Shown here in pieces: positions 42,504-50,945 of a DNA stretch of 64,000 bases; positions within the stretch are counted from its first letter, which is position 1; each line of letters starts with the position of its first letter. The stretch spans positions 124,001-188,000 of the forward strand of contig CAWIBX010000007.1 in NCBI GenBank assembly GCA_963834405.1. Reading direction: 5' to 3'. A program made the translations under genes and the position numbers. The DNA comes from Bog-473 sp963834405. Its GTDB lineage: Bacteria; Actinomycetota; Acidimicrobiia; Acidimicrobiales; RAAP-2. Below the pieces are notes generated by a model. The model worked only from the letters and a program-made list of their open reading frames with translations, was not told where the DNA came from and searched no databases.

Positions 42504-43598
42504 ATGCTCAGGCTGCAGTCGCCGCTTCCCGAGCGCTACACCGGCGCGACCGATGAGGAGCTGGCGGACATGATCGGGCGGGCCAAGACCGACTTGGGCC
42601 GGCGCGTCTTCATCCTCGGCCATCACTACCAGCGCGACGACGTGATGCGTTGGGCGGACGCCCGGGGCGACTCGTTCGGCCTGTCCCGCCTGGCGGCCGG
42701 TCAGACCGGCGCGGAGTACGTCGTCTTCTGCGGCGTCCATTTCATGGCGGAGTCGGCCGACGTCCTGACGGGCGACCACCAGCAGGTGCTACTGCCCGAC
42801 CTCAACGCCGGGTGCTCCATGGCGGACATGGCGGACATCGACCAGGTGGAGGACGCCTGGGACGAGCTGGCCCGCGTCATCGACGTGGACAGCCTGGTCC
42901 CGGTGACCTACATGAACTCGGCCGCCGCCCTGAAGGCGTTCGTGGGCCGGCACGGCGGCGCGGTGTGCACCTCGTCCAACGCACGGGCCGTGCTCACGTG
43001 GGCACTCGACAAGGGCGAGCGCGTCCTCTTCTTCCCCGACCAGCACCTCGGCCGTAACACCGGCTATGACCTCGGCTATGGCGCCGACGACATGCGGGTC
43101 TGGAACCCGCGTGAGGCGCTCGGGGGGCTCAGCGACCGCGAGGTCAAGGAGTCGACCCTGCTCCTGTGGAAGGGGCACTGCTCCGTGCACCAGCGTTTCC
43201 GGCCCGAGCACGTGGAGGCGTTCCGCACCGCGCACCCCGACGGCATCGTGATGGTGCACCCGGAGTGCGCGCACGAGGTCGTGGAGCTGGGCGACGTGGT
43301 CGGGTCCACCGACGGCATCATCCGCGCCGTCGGCGCCGCGCCTCCCGGCTCGGTCGTCGGCGTCGCCACCGAGATCCACCTCGTGAAGCGCCTCGACGAC
43401 GAGTCACCGGACAAGACGGTCGTCTGCCTCGACCCGCTCGTGTGCCCGTGCTCGACCATGTCGCGCATCGACCCGCAGCACCTGGCCTGGGTGCTGGAGG
43501 GCCTCGTCGAGGGCGAGGTGCGCAACCGGATCACGGTCGACGCCGCCACGGCCGAGTGGGCCAGGGTGGCGCTCCAGCGGATGCTCGCCATCACATAG
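42504..43598 (+). CDS. nadA: Quinolinate synthase A
   Basis: This 364-residue 4Fe-4S enzyme condenses iminoaspartate and dihydroxyacetone phosphate in NAD synthesis. Key pieces: VFILGHHYQRDDVMRWADAR, the cluster Cys residues in VFCGVHFMAESADVL, MVHPECAHEVVELGD and CLDPLVCPCSTMS, and SNARAVLTWAL. The ATG at 42504 follows AAGGGGG; an earlier in-frame ATG at 42441 is possible. No nadB or nadC is visible next to it. A TACACT (42377-42382) in the uvrC-nadA gap may be a -10 element. Confidence 0.94.
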   Translation: MLRLQSPLPERYTGATDEELADMIGRAKTDLGRRVFILGHHYQRDDVMRWADARGDSFGLSRLAAGQTGAEYVVFCGVHFMAESADVLTGDHQQVLLPDLNAGCSMADMADIDQVEDAWDELARVIDVDSLVPVTYMNSAAALKAFVGRHGGAVCTSSNARAVLTWALDKGERVLFFPDQHLGRNTGYDLGYGADDMRVWNPREALGGLSDREVKESTLLLWKGHCSVHQRFRPEHVEAFRTAHPDGIVMVHPECAHEVVELGDVVGSTDGIIRAVGAAPPGSVVGVATEIHLVKRLDDESPDKTVVCLDPLVCPCSTMSRIDPQHLAWVLEGLVEGEVRNRITVDAATAEWARVALQRMLAIT

Positions 43599-43617
43599 GC
43601 GTCGCTCCCGGTCGCCC

Positions 43618-44010
43618 CTAGCCCGGAGGTGCGAAGAACTCGAGTGCGATGTTGTCGGGGTCTCGAAACGACAGCCCCGAGCCGTACGGTGCGTCCTCGA
43701 TGCCGGCGTTCTGAATGCCCAGTTCGTTCAGACGGCTTTCCCATGCCTCGAGTTCGCCGCGATTGGCACAGGCGAACGCCAGATGATCGAGCCCCACCCG
43801 CCGCTCGTCGAACGGCGCCGAGCTGACCAGATCAGGGAACTGATGGATACCGACGAGTGTGCCGCCCATGAGCCACACGACGTGGTGGAACGGACCCGTG
43901 TCCTCGTCCAGGACCGGGTCCGAGCCGAACAGAGCCTTGTACCAGGGTCGGCTCCGTTCGAGGTCCGTCACCGTCAGCGCCACGTGGGTAATCGCAGGGA
44001 ACTCAGCCAT
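43618..44010 (-). CDS. VOC (glyoxalase-like) family protein
   Basis: This 130-residue vicinal-oxygen-chelate protein has THVALTVTDLERSRPWYKAL (metal His), DHLAFACANRGELEAWESRL (second metal His) and FRDPDNIALEFFAP (metal Glu). Such proteins include glyoxalases, dioxygenases and resistance binders; the substrate cannot be told. It is convergent with nadA. Confidence 0.85.
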   Translation of the reverse strand: MAEFPAITHVALTVTDLERSRPWYKALFGSDPVLDEDTGPFHHVVWLMGGTLVGIHQFPDLVSSAPFDERRVGLDHLAFACANRGELEAWESRLNELGIQNAGIEDAPYGSGLSFRDPDNIALEFFAPPG

Positions 44011-44102
44011 GGTTTCTCCCTTGGCAGATCGTCGAGGCAGCGAATTCTATGCCCTTTGGCTGGGATCTCTCTGGGAACACGGGGCATCTGCCTACACCAC
44101 GA

Positions 44103-45059
44103 CTAGGAATCGGCAGATGTGGTGCTCGCAAGCCTCGCCTCCACTGGCGGACCCTTGCTGAGCAAGGCGGTCAGCGCACTGGCGTCGAACGTGTTGGGTT
44201 CCGTTGTACGCAGGAAGTCCCTCAGGATCTCGACGAAGCGGATGGGCTCCTCCCCCTGGGGGTAGTGGCCGACCCCGTGCATCACCTCCAACCTGCTGTT
44301 GGGGATCGCCTCGTGCGCCACGTAGGCATGATCGAGCGGAATGATCCGGTCACGGTCGCCCCACACGATGAGCGTCGGCATGTGTGCGGCCAGGTAGAGG
44401 CGGTCCGCGGCGCTCACCGACTGCCCGCCCGGGTCGATCACGGACCGCATGGTGCGGATGAAGGCGCGGCGGCTCTCCCCTTCGGTCAACGACTTGTAGG
44501 CGCGCCACATCTCGAGCGCCTCGGCGTTGCGGAAGCCCCGGTCGTCGAAGAACTTGACGACCGAGTCCCCCCAGGGACCCACGAAAGCCGGGAAGAGGGC
44601 CGGCATCACGTACTCGGCGCCCGGCAGGGTGGCCAAACGGAGGATCCAGTTCAGCTCGCGGCCCAAGCCGCCGGCGTCGACCAGTACGAGGCGTTCGCAA
44701 CGCTCCGGGTACTGATAGGAGAACTGCATGGCCACTCCACCACCGAAGGATTGTCCGACCACGGTGGCCCGATCGATGCCGAGGATGGTGAGCAAGTCCC
44801 GCATGACGGTGGCGACATTGCCCAGCGAGTAGTCGCCGGGAGGTTTCTCCGACGCACCGTGCCCGGGGAGATCCGGGGCCAGCACCGTGTAGTCGCTCCG
44901 CAACAGCCTCAGGGCGGGTTCCCACGTGAGGGAGCTCCCGGCGATGCCGTGGAGCAGCAGCAGCACGGGGCCCCGGCCACCACGGCGGTAGCCGATCTGG
45001 TGGCCGTGGATGGAGATCTGTTCGACTGCGAACGTCTCTGTGGAGGTCCTCTCCGTCAT
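44103..45059 (-). CDS. Alpha/beta hydrolase
   Basis: This 318-residue hydrolase has the oxyanion loop VLLLLHGIAGSSLTWEP, the nucleophile elbow VVGQSFGGGVAMQFS (Ser about 112), acid Asp in VWGDRDRIIP and His in VMHGVGHYPQGEEP (about 266). The pattern fits epoxide hydrolase/MhpC-like enzymes. No signal peptide. The substrate is unknown. No operon partner is obvious. Confidence 0.88.
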   Translation of the reverse strand: MTERTSTETFAVEQISIHGHQIGYRRGGRGPVLLLLHGIAGSSLTWEPALRLLRSDYTVLAPDLPGHGASEKPPGDYSLGNVATVMRDLLTILGIDRATVVGQSFGGGVAMQFSYQYPERCERLVLVDAGGLGRELNWILRLATLPGAEYVMPALFPAFVGPWGDSVVKFFDDRGFRNAEALEMWRAYKSLTEGESRRAFIRTMRSVIDPGGQSVSAADRLYLAAHMPTLIVWGDRDRIIPLDHAYVAHEAIPNSRLEVMHGVGHYPQGEEPIRFVEILRDFLRTTEPNTFDASALTALLSKGPPVEARLASTTSADS

Positions 45060-45343
45060 GGGATGATCGGTCCTTTGCCTCGGTCACTCCGGCCACCGGA
45101 CGGACGGAGACTTGCCGCGCTCCATCGTAGGCAGCGGGCGCGAGCAGATCGAAGTACCTGTGGGTATATGCCGTCGGGACAACCAAAGAAGCCCATTCTT
45201 GATCGGCCGCTCCGTGAACGAAGGTCCGGGGACGCCCCGCCTGCTCGACCCGGGCGCCGACATCCCGCCACTCGGTAGCGGCGCTCCTTTCGGGCTGGGG
45301 CACGCACCGGCCCTCACCGTGGTCGAGAATCGCGACGAGCTGC
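45060..45343. other. Gap with no convincing gene
   Basis: Overlapping frames exist on both strands but none looks like a protein family. The plus frame 45112-45354 has no support beyond length. Confidence 0.3.
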
Positions 45344-45582
45344 TACAGCTGTGAACGCTGATCGACCACGTCTCGGACGTAGCGAAGTCGCGCCACCTTG
45401 TTGGCGAACCCGATCGTGTAATTGGCGTGATGCATCAGCGCGGCTTCGGGCACCGGCAGGGTCATGCCCTGATGCCATGACACACCGGTCAGAGTGCCAC
45501 CGCCGAAGAACGCAACGGGAAGGTAGTCCCAACGAACCCGGAACGGATTGAATCGACGCTGAGATAGTCCAGCGCCTATCGA
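45344..45582 (-). pseudogene. Fragment of a nucleotide-diphospho-sugar transferase-like gene
   Basis: A minus frame with no good start encodes SQRRFNPFRVRWDYLPVAFF, then GGGTLTGVSWHQGMTLPVPE and MHHANYTIGFANKVARLRYV, ending at 45344. The HHANYTIG..NK pattern resembles the C-terminus of putative nucleotide-diphospho-sugar transferases. A stop at 45583-45585 closes the frame upstream, and no N-terminal part is visible. It is likely a remnant. Confidence 0.45.
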
Positions 45583-45657
45583 TCATCGTTGCCAGAGTGT
45601 CCCACCCTCCCGGCCGCGTTCGTTCGTCGGGCACAAAATGGGCGGAGCCGGGCCCTG

Positions 45658-46563
45658 TCAGCGACCGAGGTCGAGGCCGTGGCGATCGAGCGCGGTTCGC
45701 ATTTGGCTGAGCCATTCCGCACCGAGCTGACGGCCATTCGGGAGCTGGTCGTCGCGATCCCAGCGCCACGTTGTGATCATGGCAAGCACGAGGATCCGGC
45801 ATTCCATAAGCATCTCCTCACTGGCGCCCGGGTACTGGTCGCTGACTCCCTCGGGCGCGTGGGCGATGTCGAACTCGACGGGTCCGCGGCAACAGGTCCC
45901 GAGGTCGACGAACAACGGTCCCAGACGGGTATGGAGCAAGTTGTCGGGATGCGGCTCGCCGTGCAACAGCTGCTCGTCAGCGCCGTGCTTGGTAATGGAG
46001 GCCGTTAGACTCTGGAGAGTCTTACTGAGAAGGTTCCGATCCACGTCCCCGAGCTCTGGTGTACGGGCGCCGTCGTCGAGCAATGATCGGGCCTCCGCAA
46101 CTCTGTCAGTGAAGTGCGGGGCCGTCATCACGACTTGCCTCATGCTGGCGTGCAAGCGCAGGAGCGCCTGCGCATACTCTGGCGGAGCGATGCCGGATCG
46201 CAGTGGTTCGTAGTAGGTCCAAAGCGTCACCGCGAAGCCGCCACGCAGGTGGACACGAGGTTCCACCCGGGGATCGAGTGTGCCCACTGGGCTACCGATC
46301 TCAACCAGGCGTCGAGCAACCTCGACTTCGAATTCTGCAGCAGCCTGCCCGCCACCTGGGCCCCCTTCATAGGCAACCCGGACAAGAACGTCACTCGGCA
46401 GCAGACGCACCGCGAGCCGAACCGAGTCGTGGATCACGCTGGCATCATCTACTTCCAGACCCGCTGCAGAAGCCGTGGCCACACACGCGTCCACTGCACG
46501 GGGTATGTCAGACGCCTTCATCGTGATCTCGTCCGGCTCCCAGGTGACCTGCTTCTCTGCCAA
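45658..46563 (-). CDS. Aminoglycoside phosphotransferase-like kinase
   Basis: This 301-residue APH-fold protein has its catalytic loop in LLHGEPHPDNLLHTRLGPLF (Asp at the expected place) followed by VDLGTCCRGPVEFDIAHAPE, the metal-binding segment. The N-terminal lobe has VLVRVAYEGG. Despite the name, many such proteins phosphorylate other small molecules. A second in-frame ATG 15 codons in (MKASDIP) is a possible start. No regulatory signal seen. Confidence 0.82.
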   Translation of the reverse strand: MAEKQVTWEPDEITMKASDIPRAVDACVATASAAGLEVDDASVIHDSVRLAVRLLPSDVLVRVAYEGGPGGGQAAAEFEVEVARRLVEIGSPVGTLDPRVEPRVHLRGGFAVTLWTYYEPLRSGIAPPEYAQALLRLHASMRQVVMTAPHFTDRVAEARSLLDDGARTPELGDVDRNLLSKTLQSLTASITKHGADEQLLHGEPHPDNLLHTRLGPLFVDLGTCCRGPVEFDIAHAPEGVSDQYPGASEEMLMECRILVLAMITTWRWDRDDQLPNGRQLGAEWLSQMRTALDRHGLDLGR

Positions 46564-46660
46564 ATTCTTGCCCGTCGAACTGGGCGGTCGTCTCTTGGAT
46601 CAACGCACCACAGGAGTCAGCGACCTCCACCTACTCCGCCCCGGAGATGTGGAAAGGCTG

Positions 46661-46858
46661 TCACCCAGTCCCGGCGAATCGGGGCGAGGATGTGGAGGCT
46701 TGGGCGCGGTGCTCGTTGAGCGCATCGACCGGGATATGCGCGATCCCGTCGACCATCTGGTAGCGGATCTCGCGTCCGTGGACAAGGCGCAGGAGCTCCT
46801 TGGTCGCAATGTCGGGGCGTCGTGCGGGTTCTGATGCCCTGAGTAGCTCATTGGACAT
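46661..46858 (-). CDS. Small HTH/excisionase-like protein
   Basis: This 65-residue protein starts at an ATG 4 bases after AAGGAGGG. It reads ARRPDIATKELLRLVHGREI, then RYQMVDGIAHIPVDALNEHR, the pattern of short helix-turn-helix domains in small actinobacterial regulators. The C-terminus is Ser-rich. It overlaps the upstream 90-residue gene by 11 bases, so they form a pair. Target unknown. Confidence 0.65.
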   Translation of the reverse strand: MSNELLRASEPARRPDIATKELLRLVHGREIRYQMVDGIAHIPVDALNEHRAQASTSSPRFAGTG

Positions 46859-47120
46859 CGAACCCTCCTTCATCGAGGCCAAGTTTACGGCTGAGGATCT
46901 CGATCTGATGCTCGACCTGGGAGAGCACGGCAAAGTGGTCGGTGTTGCTGATCGTGTCCCAACTGTCCTCAAGCGCGGCCAGCAGGTTCAGCGCCTCCTC
47001 GAGGTCGAAGGCGACGACGTGGGGCGGCTCGCCCCGTAGTGATGCCTGATAAGGGACGATCGGCTTGTTGAGCGCAAAGTGGCTATACGCCCACCGCGAC
47101 GACCGCGGCGACAAGCCCAT
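46848..47120 (-). CDS. Hypothetical partner of the small HTH protein
   Basis: A 90-residue frame overlaps the HTH gene start. The conserved-looking part is VVAFDLEEALNLLAALEDSW, then TISNTDHFAVLSQVEHQIEI and LSRKLGLDEGGF, which is helical and acidic. The true start may be internal, since residues 1-30 look less natural. Regulation of or by the downstream HTH protein is possible. It is divergent from the DUF427 gene. Confidence 0.5.
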   Translation of the reverse strand: MGLSPRSSRWAYSHFALNKPIVPYQASLRGEPPHVVAFDLEEALNLLAALEDSWDTISNTDHFAVLSQVEHQIEILSRKLGLDEGGFDVQ

Positions 47121-47160
47121 AAGGTCGCTCTCGTCCCCTTCCTCACAGGAGTTGGCAACG

Positions 47161-47934
47161 ATGCCCGACTATCCCGCGAACCCCGTCGAGGCCGACCACG
47201 TCGAGCCCGTCCCACGCCGCATCCGTGCCGTCCTGGCGGGCCGGACCGTCGTCGACACCACGAACGCCCGCTACGTGTGGGAGCTGCCGTTCTTCCCCGT
47301 GTTCTACGTCCCGCTGGGCGACGTCCGCCCCGGCGTGCTCGTCGACGAGGGCACGACGGAGGAGACGACGCGGGGCGACGTGCACTTCCACGGCCTGCGC
47401 GTGGACGGCGAACACTGCCCGGCGGCGGCCCGGGTCCTCCACGCCGCCAAGGTCGAGGGTCTGGACGAGACGGTGCGCTTCGAATGGTCGGCGCTCGATG
47501 CCTGGTACGAGGAGGACGAGCAGGTCATCGTGCACCCCCGCAGCCCCTACGTCCGCGTCGACGCCATCCGCTCCACCCGCCGGGTGCGCGTAGAGGAGAA
47601 AGGCGTCGTGCTGGCCGAGTCGTCGTCTCCCGTCCTGGTCTTCGAGACCGGCCTCCCCACCAGGTACTACGTCAACCGCACCGACGTCGACTTCAGCCGT
47701 CTCGTGCACTCGGACACCCAGACCGCCTGCCCCTACAAGGGCGTCACGACGGACTACTGGTCCAGCCGGGCCGGCAAGACCACGCACCCCGACGTGGCGT
47801 GGTCCTACGCCTATCCCATGCGCGAGCTGCTGGCCATCGCGGGGCTGATCGCCTTCTACAACGAGAAGGTCGACATCTTCCTCGACGACGTCAAGCTCGA
47901 GCGGCCGCCGACACGGCTCTCCAAGGCCCGTTGA
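47161..47934 (+). CDS. DUF427 domain protein (two repeats)
   Basis: This 257-residue protein is built of two DUF427 domains. The first (about 20-120) has RIRAVLAGRTVVDTTNARYV and VHFHGLRVDG; the second (about 130-250) has VRVEEKGVVLAESSSPVLVF, YYVNRTDVDF and a closing FYNEKVDIFLDDVKLERP. DUF427 proteins are small beta-rich proteins of unclear enzymatic role, common in actinomycetes. The ATG follows AGGAG by 9 bases. Confidence 0.85.
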   Translation: MPDYPANPVEADHVEPVPRRIRAVLAGRTVVDTTNARYVWELPFFPVFYVPLGDVRPGVLVDEGTTEETTRGDVHFHGLRVDGEHCPAAARVLHAAKVEGLDETVRFEWSALDAWYEEDEQVIVHPRSPYVRVDAIRSTRRVRVEEKGVVLAESSSPVLVFETGLPTRYYVNRTDVDFSRLVHSDTQTACPYKGVTTDYWSSRAGKTTHPDVAWSYAYPMRELLAIAGLIAFYNEKVDIFLDDVKLERPPTRLSKAR

Positions 47935-47972
47935 CCGCCGACCGCTGACGGCCGTCGGGCGAATCGGGTCCG

Positions 47973-50834
47973 CTACTTCGCCGGTCCCAGCACCCGCTTG
48001 AGCACCTCGCCGGTGTAGCTGCCCGCCGTCTTGGCCACCTGCTCGGGCGTGCCCTCCGCCACCACGGTCCCGCCCTTGTCGCCCCCCTCGGGACCCAGGT
48101 CGATGATCCAGTCGGCGGTCTTGACGACGTCGAGGTTGTGCTCAATGACGACCACCGTGTTCCCCTGGTCCACCAGCCGCCCCAGGACCTCGAGCAGGCG
48201 GCGGGTGTCCTCGAAGTGCAACCCGGTCGTCGGCTCGTCGAGCACGTAGAAGGTGTGCCCCGTCGGCCGGCGGCTCAGCTCGCTGGCCAGCTTCACCCGC
48301 TGGGCCTCACCACCAGAGAGCGTCGGCGCCGGCTGGCCCAGGCGGACGTAGCCGAGCCCGACGTCGACGAGCGTCTGCATGTGCCGCGCGATCGGCGGCT
48401 GGCGCTCGAAGAAGCTCAGGGCCTCCTCGCACGACATGTCGAGGACGTCGGCGATGGTCTTGCCCCGGAACGTGATCTCGAGCGTGTCGCGGTTGTAGCG
48501 GGCGCCGTGGCAGATCTCGCAGGGGACGTACACGTCCGGCAGGAAGTGCATCTCTATCTTGATGGTCCCATCCCCCGCGCAGGCCTCGCAGCGCCCGCCG
48601 CGCACGTTGAAGGAGAAGCGGCCCGGCTGGTAGCCGCGCACCTTGGCCTCGGCCGTCTGCGCGAAGAGCCGACGGATGTGGTCGAAGACGCCGGTGTAGG
48701 TGGCTGGGTTGGAGCGGGGCGTCCGCCCGATCGGCGCCTGGTCGACGTCGACCACCTTGTCGAGATACTGGACGCCCTCCACCCGGCGGTGCCGCCCCGG
48801 GAGCGCCTTGGCCCGGTGCAGCTTTTGGGCCAGTGAGCGCAGCAGGATGTCGTTCACCAGCGTGGACTTGCCCGAGCCGGACACGCCGGTCACCGCGATG
48901 AAGCAGCCGAGCGGGAAGGAGACGTCGATGTCATGCAGGTTGTGCTCGCGCGCGCCCCGCACCGTCACCACGTCACCCGTCCCCGGGCGCCGCCGCGCCG
49001 GCAGGGGGATCGAGCGCTTGCCCGAGAGGTATTGCCCGGTGATGGAGGCCTTGTTGGTCACCAGGCCGCCCCGGCCCGTCACCGGCCCGGCGTGCACGAT
49101 GGTCCCGCCGTGCTCCCCCGCCCCCGGCCCGATGTCGACGACGTAATCGGCCGAGCGAATCGTCTCCTCGTCGTGCTCGACCACGATGACCGTGTTGCCC
49201 AGGTTGCGCAACCGCTCCAGCGTGGCGATGAGGCGCTTGTTGTCGCGCTGGTGCAGGCCGATGGACGGCTCGTCGAGCACGTAGAGGACTCCGACCAGGC
49301 CGCTGCCGATCTGGCTGGCCAGCCGGATGCGCTGCGCCTCGCCGCCGGACAGCGTCGCCGAGGCGCGGGCCAGCGACAGGTAGTCGAGCCCGACGTCGAG
49401 CAGGAACTGCATGCGCTCGCGGATCTCCTTGAAGACCCGGTCGGCGATCATGTGCTCGCGCTCGGTCAGCTCCAGCTCGGCCATGGCGTGCACCGCGCCC
49501 GCGATGGACAGGCTGCACAGCTCGTAGATGTTCCGACCGCCCACCGTCACGGCCAGCGACTCAGGCTTCAACCGGGCGCCACCGCACGCGGGGCAGGCCA
49601 CCTCGCGCATGTAGCCCTCGATCTGCTCGCGCGACCAGTCCGACTCCGCCTCGCCGTGGCGCCGCTGCAGCCACGGGATGATCCCCTCGTAGTGCGCGTC
49701 GTACGAGCGCGTGCGGTTGAAGCGGTTCTTGTAGCGCACGTGCACGGCCCGGTTCCCGGTGCCGTAGAGAACCAGCTTCTTGTCCTTGGCCTTGAGCGAC
49801 TTCCACGGCGTGTCGAAGGAGAACCCGCCGAAGTCGGCCACGCCCGCCTGCAGCCCGGTGAAGTACTCGCTGCGCGCGCCCGCCCACGGCGCCAGCGCGC
49901 CCTCCGCCAACGAGAGCGAGTCGTCGGGAACCACCAGCTCGGGATCGACCTCGAATTTGGTCCCCAGCCCGAGGCAGACCGGGCAGGCCCCGTAGGGCGA
50001 GTTGAAGGAGAAGTTCCGGGGCGCCGGCTCCTCGAAGCTGAGCCCGCAGACCGTGCAGGCCAGGTGCTGCGAGAACGTGATGGCCTCGTCGCTCTCGCCG
50101 CCCTCGGAGCCGTTCATCACCAGCACCTCGGCCGTGCCGCCGGTGAGCTCCAGCGCGGTCTCTATCGACTCGGTCAGTCGCTGGCGCACGTTGTCCCGCC
50201 GGATGAGGCGGTCCACCACGACCTCGATGGTGTGCATCTCGTAGCGGGCCAGGCTGACCTCGGCCCGGTCGGCCAGCTCCAGCGGCACCCCGTCGACCCG
50301 GACGCGGGCGAAGCCCTGCTTGGCCAGGTCGTCGAGCAGCGAGCTGTACTCGCCCTTGCGGCCCCGGACCACCGGCGCCAGCACCTGGAACCGCGTCCCC
50401 TCGGGCAGCTCCAGGACCCGGTCCACGATCTGCTGGGGGGTCTGCCGGGCCACCGGCCGCCCGCAGTTGGGGCAGTGGGGATGGCCGATGCGGGCGTAGA
50501 GCAGCCGCAGGTAGTCGTAGACCTCGGTGATCGTGCCCACGGTGGAGCGCGGGTTGCGGGAGGCCGACTTCTGGTCGATGGAGATGGCGGGCGACAGGCC
50601 CTCTATGAAGTCGACGTCGGGCTTGTCCATCTGGCCCAGGAACTGGCGGGCGTACGCGGACAGGGACTCGACGTAACGACGCTGGCCCTCGGCATAGATC
50701 GTGTCGAAGGCCAGGGACGACTTCCCCGACCCCGACAGCCCGGTGAAGACGATCAGCCGGTCCCGGGGCAGATCGAGGCTGACGTCACGCAGATTGTGCT
50801 CGCGAGCCCCGCGAACGACCAGACGGTCGGCCAT
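47973..50834 (-). CDS. uvrA: Excinuclease ABC subunit A
   Basis: This 953-residue ATPase is the damage-recognition subunit of nucleotide excision repair. It has two ABC ATPase halves: Walker A FTGLSGSGKSSLAFDT (about 31) and TGVSGSGKSTLVNDI, each followed by LSGGEAQR signatures. Zinc fingers are visible (CPNCGRPVA, CTVCGLSF, CEACAGDG). I chose the ATG at 50834 because MADRLVVRGAREHNL is the family N-terminus. The length is normal. Confidence 0.96.
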   Translation of the reverse strand: MADRLVVRGAREHNLRDVSLDLPRDRLIVFTGLSGSGKSSLAFDTIYAEGQRRYVESLSAYARQFLGQMDKPDVDFIEGLSPAISIDQKSASRNPRSTVGTITEVYDYLRLLYARIGHPHCPNCGRPVARQTPQQIVDRVLELPEGTRFQVLAPVVRGRKGEYSSLLDDLAKQGFARVRVDGVPLELADRAEVSLARYEMHTIEVVVDRLIRRDNVRQRLTESIETALELTGGTAEVLVMNGSEGGESDEAITFSQHLACTVCGLSFEEPAPRNFSFNSPYGACPVCLGLGTKFEVDPELVVPDDSLSLAEGALAPWAGARSEYFTGLQAGVADFGGFSFDTPWKSLKAKDKKLVLYGTGNRAVHVRYKNRFNRTRSYDAHYEGIIPWLQRRHGEAESDWSREQIEGYMREVACPACGGARLKPESLAVTVGGRNIYELCSLSIAGAVHAMAELELTEREHMIADRVFKEIRERMQFLLDVGLDYLSLARASATLSGGEAQRIRLASQIGSGLVGVLYVLDEPSIGLHQRDNKRLIATLERLRNLGNTVIVVEHDEETIRSADYVVDIGPGAGEHGGTIVHAGPVTGRGGLVTNKASITGQYLSGKRSIPLPARRRPGTGDVVTVRGAREHNLHDIDVSFPLGCFIAVTGVSGSGKSTLVNDILLRSLAQKLHRAKALPGRHRRVEGVQYLDKVVDVDQAPIGRTPRSNPATYTGVFDHIRRLFAQTAEAKVRGYQPGRFSFNVRGGRCEACAGDGTIKIEMHFLPDVYVPCEICHGARYNRDTLEITFRGKTIADVLDMSCEEALSFFERQPPIARHMQTLVDVGLGYVRLGQPAPTLSGGEAQRVKLASELSRRPTGHTFYVLDEPTTGLHFEDTRRLLEVLGRLVDQGNTVVVIEHNLDVVKTADWIIDLGPEGGDKGGTVVAEGTPEQVAKTAGSYTGEVLKRVLGPAK

Positions 50835-50945
50835 CCGGGCAGGATACCGGCGCGCTGTGTCAGCTCCGGCGAGTCCCTGGTCCGGAGCTCGCGTCTGCCG
50901 CCGCGCCGATCCGGGCGGAACCGACGCGGCGGCCACCGACGGAGC

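Noticed and set aside
40485..42779. A 764-codon minus-strand frame overlapping uvrC in another frame
   Set aside because: Arg/Gly/Ala-rich shadow of uvrC with no family features.
45112..45354. An 80-residue plus-strand frame between the hydrolase and the transferase fragment
   Set aside because: No ribosome site, no recognisable motif, and overlap with the minus-strand fragment.
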